Shown here: piece after piece, positions 61,020 through 64,000 of the stretch | How the letters are laid out: each line of letters starts with the position of its first letter | Numbering within the stretch: position 1 is the stretch's first letter | From: Vibrio sp. MEBiC08052 | GTDB lineage: Bacteria; Pseudomonadota; Gammaproteobacteria; Enterobacterales; Vibrionaceae | Direction of reading: 5' to 3' | Assembly (NCBI RefSeq): GCF_001506075.1 | Contig: NZ_KQ947476.1 | Coordinates: 479,581 to 543,580, forward strand | DNA: 64,000 nt | Translations under genes and position numbers: made by a program | Notes under the pieces: model-generated | Told to the model about the DNA's origin: nothing | Databases searched by the model: none | Seen by the model: the letters and a program-made list of their open reading frames with translations, nothing else

Positions 61020-61934
61020 ATGAGTGGGATTGATAAGCAGGCCGTTAAAACTTTTTTACTGCAGCTACAGGATTCAATTTGTCAGCAGCTTGAAGCAACT
61101 GATGGTTTGTCCCGGTTTGAGCAGGATGAATGGCACCGTGAGCCAGGTGAACATTTGGGGGGTGGCGGACGGAGCCGCGTGATGCGCAATGGTCATGTAT
61201 TTGAACAGGGCGGGGTTAATTTTTCCCACGTCACAGGCAATGAAATGCCTGCGTCAGCAACAGCACACCGACCCGAGTTAAAAGGACGTCGATTCGAAGC
61301 GATGGGGGTTTCTTTAGTGATGCACCCCAATAATCCTTACGTACCTACCTCTCATATGAATGTGCGCTTCTTCATTGCCGAAAAAGATGGCGAACAGCCG
61401 GTCTGGTGGTTTGGTGGCGGGTTTGACTTAACCCCATTTTATCCATTTGACGAAGACTGCCATCATTGGCACCAAGTGGCGAAAGAGATTTGTCAGCCGT
61501 TTGGTTCAGAGGTGTACCAACAACATAAAGATTGGTGTGATCGGTACTTTTTCTTACCGCATCGAGAGGAAACTCGGGGTGTTGGCGGACTTTTCTTTGA
61601 TGATCTCAATCAGTGGGATTTCGACACCTGCTTTGCTTATATCCGGGCAGTCGGTGAGGGATACACGCGTGCTTATCTGCCGATTGTAGAGCAACGAAAA
61701 GATAGTCCGTTTACAGAACATGAACGCCAGTTCCAGCTATATCGACGGGGTCGATATGTAGAATTTAATCTGGTGTTTGACCGGGGCACGCTGTTTGGTC
61801 TGCAATCAGGCGGTCGGACTGAATCTATTTTGATGTCAATGCCGCCGTTAGTTCGCTGGGAGTACGGGTATCAGCCTGAAACCGGCAGCGCTGAGGCTCG
61901 CTTGGCTGAGTATTTGACACCAAGAGACTGGTGA
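61020..61934 (+). CDS. hemF: Oxygen-dependent coproporphyrinogen-III oxidase
   Basis: HemF converts coproporphyrinogen III to protoporphyrinogen IX with O2 in heme synthesis. The 304-residue protein has WFGGGFDLTPFYPFDEDC, RGVGGLFFDDLN and the C-terminal LFGLQSGGRTESILMSMPP. ATG 61020 is preceded by AAGGGAAA; a GTG one codon earlier is also possible. It is in line with tsaC and aroE. Confidence 0.98.
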   Translation: MSGIDKQAVKTFLLQLQDSICQQLEATDGLSRFEQDEWHREPGEHLGGGGRSRVMRNGHVFEQGGVNFSHVTGNEMPASATAHRPELKGRRFEAMGVSLVMHPNNPYVPTSHMNVRFFIAEKDGEQPVWWFGGGFDLTPFYPFDEDCHHWHQVAKEICQPFGSEVYQQHKDWCDRYFFLPHREETRGVGGLFFDDLNQWDFDTCFAYIRAVGEGYTRAYLPIVEQRKDSPFTEHERQFQLYRRGRYVEFNLVFDRGTLFGLQSGGRTESILMSMPPLVRWEYGYQPETGSAEARLAEYLTPRDW

Positions 61935-62001
61935 CAGTTTTCGTTGGGAGTGATAGGGTCAAAAGATTCGTTTCTATTTTTCTTTGAGTGAAGGCAGGGA
62001 T

Positions 62002-62856
62002 ATGGCTTATCAGGATCAGTACGCAGTATTCGGCAATCCAATCGGTCACAGTAAATCTCCTTTTATACAAACGTTGTTTGCTCGCCAGACCAATCAAGAC
62101 ATGATCTATACGGCTGAGCTGGCTCCGATTGATGGGTTTAAAACGGCAGTGGATGCTTTTTTCTCACAGGGGGGAAAGGGATGTAATATCACCGTCCCTT
62201 TTAAAGAAGAAGCATATGCGTTTGCTGATCAGCTGACTGAGCGCGCCAAAATTGCCGGTGCGGTCAATACATTGAAGAAAGTCGATGATGGCGGCATTCT
62301 CGGAGATAATACCGATGGAGCCGGTCTGGTTCAGGATCTATTGCAGTATCAGGTGCCCTTGAAGGGAGCAAAAATTTTATTAATTGGTGCGGGTGGTGCA
62401 GCGAAAGGTGTGATTCATCCTTTATTAGTACAATTACCTGACTCGATTGTGATTACCAACCGGACCTTCTCCAAAGCACAAGACCTTGCCGCTTTTTTCC
62501 AAAAGCACAACAATCAAAATCAAACATCTGTCCCGGTCTCTGCTCAGCCGATGCCAGAGATTCATACCGCATTTGATGTGGTGATTAATTCGACGTCAGC
62601 GAGTCTGGCCGGGGAACTGCCGGATATTTCCGGTGATATCTTTGCCGAAAAAAGTGTTGCCTATGACATGATGTATGGCAAAGGGCTCACGGTTTTTAAT
62701 CAGTGGGCTGTGGAGAATGGCTGTGCTCATGCCTATGATGGTTTAGGAATGTTAGTCGGACAAGCCGCGGAAAGTTTCATGTTGTGGCGTGGTATTCGTC
62801 CCGGTACGCGGCAGATATTAAGTGAGCTGAGACGCAATTTGGAAGGCAGTCTATGA
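62002..62856 (+). CDS. aroE: Shikimate dehydrogenase
   Basis: AroE reduces 3-dehydroshikimate to shikimate with NADPH. ATG 62002 with an AGGCAGGG site gives 284 residues (MAYQDQYAVFGNPIGHSKSP). The catalytic Lys and Asp are in NITVPFKEEAYAF and DNTDGAGLVQDL, and the NADP loop is LIGAGGAAKGV. A slightly acidic insert (FFQKHNNQNQTSVP) makes it a little longer than E. coli AroE. The stop overlaps the next gene by 4 bp (ATGA). Confidence 0.98.
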   Translation: MAYQDQYAVFGNPIGHSKSPFIQTLFARQTNQDMIYTAELAPIDGFKTAVDAFFSQGGKGCNITVPFKEEAYAFADQLTERAKIAGAVNTLKKVDDGGILGDNTDGAGLVQDLLQYQVPLKGAKILLIGAGGAAKGVIHPLLVQLPDSIVITNRTFSKAQDLAAFFQKHNNQNQTSVPVSAQPMPEIHTAFDVVINSTSASLAGELPDISGDIFAEKSVAYDMMYGKGLTVFNQWAVENGCAHAYDGLGMLVGQAAESFMLWRGIRPGTRQILSELRRNLEGSL

Positions 62857-63140
62857 ACCAGTCAATTCTTTTTCCTGATGTGCAGTCTTGGGACGAAACC
62901 ACGCAGCAAATACGCTTCCCTGCTCAATGTCAGGGAGCGTTAATTGAGTGTATTGTTGCCGTTACTGTTCTGGAACAGCTTTCCGGTCAGCAAATAACGG
63001 GTGAAGAAACGGCTGTAAGTATTTTCTCTCAGTATCGTTTTGATTGCGAAGAATTGGCCGAGCAGCTCATTGAAGATGAAGCATACAATGCGCTCGGACA
63101 AATCGATCTGGTCATCTGTCATTCGATATCTTCTACCTGA
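62853..63140 (+). CDS. DUF1488 family protein (YrdB-like)
   Basis: A 95-residue acidic protein of unknown function, conserved after aroE. It starts MNQSILFPDVQSWDETTQQI and contains the family segment RFPAQCQGALIECIVAVTVLEQL. The ATG overlaps the aroE stop, so translation is coupled. Its 3' end overlaps the convergent carbonic anhydrase-like gene by 22 bp. Confidence 0.9.
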   Translation: MNQSILFPDVQSWDETTQQIRFPAQCQGALIECIVAVTVLEQLSGQQITGEETAVSIFSQYRFDCEELAEQLIEDEAYNALGQIDLVICHSISST

Positions 63141-63667
63141 TGAAGAAAGTCATCTTTATTCTGAACATAGTTTTCTGCTGATTTAAGTAAGAAGGCTCGT
63201 TCTTCATCTGTTAACGGACGAGCTTGTTTGGCTGGATTACCTATATAAAGGTAGCCACTTTGTAATGTTTTGTTGGGGGGCACTAAACTCCCTGCACCAA
63301 TCACAACCTCACTCTCTATCGTCACACCATCGAGAATAATGCTGCCCATGCCAACCAGAACCCGGTCCTGAATCGTACAGCCATGGAGCATCGCTTTGTG
63401 GCCAACCGTTACATCATCGCCAATAATCAGTGGGTAACCATTCGGGTTTGCGGCATTTTTGTGAGTGACATGAAGAACAGAACCATCCTGAATATTGCTT
63501 CTTTTACCAATATGGATATGGTTAACATCCCCCCGGGCTGCCACCAAAGGCCAGATACTCGAATCATCACCGATTCGGATATCACCGACTAACACGGCCG
63601 TACTATCAACATAAACGCGTAGACCAAGTTCTGGAGCAATACCTTTATAGCGCCGAATTGAACTCAT
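63119..63667 (-). CDS. yrdA: Gamma carbonic anhydrase-like protein YrdA
   Basis: A 182-residue left-handed beta-helix hexapeptide-repeat protein. The zinc His positions of the gamma carbonic anhydrase family are visible in DVNHIHIGKRSNIQDGSVLHVTH and DDVTVGHKAMLHGC. Activity of YrdA-type members as carbonic anhydrases is uncertain; they may be acyltransferase-like. ATG 63667 (MSSIRRYKGIAPELGLRVYV). It faces away from the rRNA promoters. Confidence 0.94.
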   Translation of the reverse strand: MSSIRRYKGIAPELGLRVYVDSTAVLVGDIRIGDDSSIWPLVAARGDVNHIHIGKRSNIQDGSVLHVTHKNAANPNGYPLIIGDDVTVGHKAMLHGCTIQDRVLVGMGSIILDGVTIESEVVIGAGSLVPPNKTLQSGYLYIGNPAKQARPLTDEERAFLLKSAENYVQNKDDFLHQVEDIE

Positions 63668-63809
63668 GATGCTCTCCTCAAAAAGTTAGTTTTTTGCTTT
63701 TAGCTATGTCGAACAAGGATAAAGGCTTTTCAGTTTGGAGTAAAAATAGACTTTCTGTCTAAAAAACACTCGGTTGATTAGAAACATAAGAAAACTTATT
63801 AAAAAGGGC

Positions 63810-63837
63810 TTGCCAATCGAAAAGCGATGCCTATAAT
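63810..63837 (+). promoter_or_regulatory. rRNA operon promoter P1
   Basis: TTGCCA (63810-63815) and TATAAT (63832-63837) with 16-bp spacing are preceded by an A/T-rich stretch (UP element) and followed by the GC-rich discriminator GCCCCTC, as in stringently controlled rrn P1 promoters. Confidence 0.85.
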
Positions 63838-63922
63838 GCCCCTCGCTGACACGGGATAGCGGAGAGAAATCCCCAACTGTGTGAGCCCGGTCTTCACCGA
63901 AAGATAAATCTGAAAAAAGTGT

Positions 63923-63950
63923 TTGACACCAAGATTTATCCCGCTAGAAT
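63923..63950 (+). promoter_or_regulatory. rRNA operon promoter P2
   Basis: TTGACA (63923-63928) and TAGAAT (63945-63950) with 16-bp spacing lie about 110 bp after P1, the usual tandem arrangement. The 16S gene itself must begin beyond the window. Confidence 0.8.
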
Positions 63951-63985
63951 GACCGCCTCTTCGAACGGAGAACGTTTAGAAGAAT

Positions 63986-63997
63986 CGCTCTTTAACA
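63986..63997 (+). promoter_or_regulatory. rRNA leader boxA antitermination site
   Basis: CGCTCTTTAACA matches boxA (TGCTCTTTAACA) of the rrn leader, where NusB/S10 bind the nascent RNA to prevent early termination. Confidence 0.85.
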
Positions 63998-64000
63998 ATA

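Overview
The window is about 64 kb of a Vibrio (Vibrionaceae) large chromosome around dnaA. Gene order runs yidC-yidD-rnpA-rpmH, an amino-acid ABC operon, dnaA-dnaN-recF-gyrB, ibpA, avtA, glyS-glyQ, mneA, ilvA-D-E-M-G, comM, dsbA-srkA, trkH-trkA-rsmB-fmt-def, dprA-smg-yrdD, purK-purE, tsaC-hemF-aroE and the promoters of an rRNA operon. This is the order I know from V. cholerae chromosome 1. The Hcp protein is almost the V. cholerae sequence, and the rrn leader carries a gamma-proteobacterial boxA. I cannot name the species.

Layout. 1-4 kb: end of the yidC/rpmH cluster and a cystine-type ABC importer with an internal terminator. 4-10.3 kb: replication genes behind a GATC-rich dnaA control region. 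10.3-13.7 kb: heat-shock gene ibpA (sigma-32-like promoter, ROSE-like thermometer), the MsrPQ periplasmic methionine-sulfoxide repair pair and a GNAT acetyltransferase. 13.8-25.4 kb: avtA, then an accessory block that I read as a complete guanidine-nitrogen assimilation operon: ABC importer, carboxyguanidine deiminase pair, guanidine (urea-type) carboxylase and allophanate hydrolase. It follows a guanidine-I (ykkC) riboswitch, a sigma-54 promoter and an NtrC-like site. Automatic annotation would call it urea metabolism. 25.4-26.8 kb: an intact IS4-type element with a 12-bp target duplication, inserted in the loop of the glyQS transcription terminator.

26.9-34 kb: glyQS, the manganese exporter mneA behind a yybP-ykoY Mn riboswitch, a small membrane protein, an orphan T6SS hcp with a sigma-54 promoter and an upstream repeat array, a TPR lipoprotein, tusA and a 59-residue membrane protein. 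34-41 kb: the ilvGMEDA operon with an ILV-rich leader peptide and attenuator. 41-50 kb: comM, yihG, dsbA, srkA, a chemoreceptor, yihD, an unannotated 55-residue basic protein with its own terminator, a Spo0M-like protein and a hemolysin III-family protein. 50-64 kb: potassium uptake, translation/tRNA modification, DNA uptake, purine, heme and shikimate genes, ending in rrn P1, P2 and boxA.

Most of the window is conserved housekeeping sequence. The unusual parts are the guanidine operon with transcriptional (NtrC/sigma-54) and RNA-level control, the IS that splits a terminator, the Mn riboswitch platform, the orphan hcp control region, a pentapeptide repeat at the start of one deiminase subunit, and several small genes under 60 codons. 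No CRISPR array, tRNA gene or prophage was seen.
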